From Byssochlamys sp. IMV 00236 (Eukaryota; Ascomycota; Eurotiomycetes; Eurotiales; Thermoascaceae), in assembly GCA_001931875.2 (NCBI GenBank), contig MSJH02000106.1, positions 1-31,554 on the forward strand: a stretch of 31,554 nt of DNA, in the 5' to 3' direction. The position numbers and the translations under genes are program-made. Below the pieces are notes generated by a model. It worked only from the letters and a program-made list of their open reading frames with translations. It made no database searches and was not told where the DNA came from. Below, in pieces: positions 30,427 through 31,554 of this stretch (its first letter is position 1; each line of letters opens with the position of its first letter).

Positions 30427-30458
30427 GGCATTCATGTAATCTGCATGAATAATATGCC
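30427..30458. repeat. Hairpin-forming inverted repeat
   Basis: GGCAT/ATGCC outer arms and a perfect ATTCATG/CATGAAT inner stem (30430-30436 with 30444-30450) with a seven-base loop. The outer pairing requires a small bulge. It lies between two AT-rich blocks with no gene nearby. Confidence 0.6.
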
Positions 30459-31392
30459 TATCTCCTCCTCCTTCCTATTTTGACATTATTTTTATGGGAC
30501 TTTCAGGCTTTTCTCTTGGCTTTGATATGTAAACAAATAAACTTGAGTAAAGTCATGATGCAATGTATGTTTGGGTTAAAGGGGGGGTAGACTCAGGTCT
30601 TCCGTTTTTGTAATGGATTATGTTTCAGGATGGACTATCAATAAAATACGGAAGAGAGTAAATACACAACCAGAGCAACAGATGAAGCTATTCAAATCAT
30701 AATAATGAAGACAAGAGATACCTTTTAGGTCAAGCTTGCCCTTCAAAAAAAAATCTATAAATAACATTGAAAGGAGAGCAGATGTTTGTGTGTGTGAGTT
30801 TTTTCTTTTTTTTTAAAAAAAAAAAAAGGGTCCTTAGTCCATTTTAGGTTAAAAATAGGGAGAGAAAGGGATAAAGGTAGAGTAAAAATACCCAACATGG
30901 ATATAGCGCGGTGGAGAAGTGTGGATACAGATATCTTTCTCTCATCATCATCGTTTGAACAACTCTCTAGGAAGTGGTTTCAAAATTAATTATCTTTATC
31001 ATACTTTCTAACATCTGTATGGCCCGGTAGAGGAGTGTTTAGTAGGCAAACGTTTGTAATGTGTTATGTAATGGTTTAGAGACATAAGGTAAAGACAAAA
31101 GAAATACTCTTTGAGACTAATCTTTATACTGAAATAAAGACAGAAGGAACATATAATTAATGATCTAATGGTTCCTGATACCGACCTTATTGCTCATTTC
31201 ATGATCTGGGTTATGATACTGCTTTTACCATAAGAAGGATCATCTTTTAAAGAAGTGTATCCTTTCATATAATGAAGTAATGACATATATTCAAAGGAGA
31301 GATTCTATTTAATTTGACTTATCACTAAAAGTGTACACTTAATCTTATAATGCATGAATTCACTTTATTCATACTGATTACAGTCGTTTATC

Positions 31393-31419
31393 ACAATGTC
31401 AGTCATAAACAGACATTGT
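31393..31419. repeat. Perfect 8-bp inverted repeat
   Basis: ACAATGTC (31393-31400) and GACATTGT (31412-31419) are exact inverse complements separated by 11 bases. The spacing suits either a short hairpin or a dimeric-protein site. No gene lies nearby to suggest which. Confidence 0.65.
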
Positions 31420-31554
31420 CTTACGACAGTATTAGCCTTCACGTGTATTTTCTTATGCGCGTAGTGTTCACTAACAAAAGTTACAGTGGCTATTCTCCTT
31501 TCTTTTTTTCTTTTTCTTTTTTTTTTTATCTTTTTTTTTTATCTTTTTTTTTTT

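Larger units (their letters stand above)
30017..31554. other. Gene-free tail of the window
   Basis: No coding frame I can support on either strand. Contents: a hairpin at 30427-30458, a T9/A13 run near 30809-30832, a second inverted repeat at 31393-31419, and a T-rich pyrimidine tract from about 31497 to the window end. Confidence 0.5.

Noticed and set aside
1..31554. tRNA, rRNA, CRISPR array or bacterial-type operons
   Set aside because: I saw no cloverleaf, rRNA-like block, repeat-spacer array or Shine-Dalgarno-led gene cluster; the splice pattern is eukaryotic throughout.

Overview
The window looks like nuclear DNA of an early-diverging filamentous fungus, most likely Mucorales (Mucoromycota). 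The evidence is AT-rich spacers, compact genes broken by many 45-60 nt GT-AG introns, fungal-type proteins (PalA/Rim20, Tps2, Nrp1-like) and mobile-element remnants of kinds common in that group. The order is an inference; the fungal assignment is firmer. I saw no rRNA, tRNA or CRISPR array.

Layout. 0-7.6 kb is gene-dense host DNA: TAD2 (-), an unassigned spliced gene (+), TFIIE-alpha (+), a Bro1-domain PalA/Rim20 protein (-) and the 26S proteasome ATPase Rpt1 (-). TFIIE-alpha and palA converge so tightly that one TTAA carries both stop codons. 8.1-18.2 kb is an accessory block with mirror symmetry: Fanzor remnant (-), MULE-like transposase remnant (+), host genes (Nrp1-like RanBP2 zinc-finger protein, BORCS6-like protein, and a transposon scrap), MULE-like remnant (-), and a large spliced Fanzor gene (+). 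The Fanzors point outward and the MULE pieces inward, each pair head to head. 18.4-28.1 kb is host DNA again: a Tps2-type trehalose-6-phosphate phosphatase (+), a tiny Cys/His ORF (-), the HOPS subunit Vps39 (-), an unresolved ORF (+) and a CPSF6-like RRM protein (+). 28.8-30.0 kb holds a decayed gag-like retrotransposon fragment; 30.0-31.55 kb shows no gene.

How the genes relate. They are mainly housekeeping genes that do not form one pathway: tRNA editing, Pol II initiation, mRNA 3'-end formation, proteasome, endolysosomal traffic (PalA, BORC-like, Vps39) and trehalose metabolism. The most unusual content is the paired Fanzor/MULE arrangement. Fanzors are eukaryotic TnpB relatives (RNA-guided nucleases), and the right-hand copy keeps all recognisable RuvC and zinc-ribbon motifs in a clean 3' half, while its 5' half has reading-frame breaks.

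Exon coordinates were worked out by hand from splice signals and reading frame. For TAD2, TFIIE-alpha, palA, RPT1, the Nrp1-like gene, the BORCS6-like gene, TPS2, VPS39 and the CPSF6-like gene, the exon lengths add up to one uninterrupted frame.
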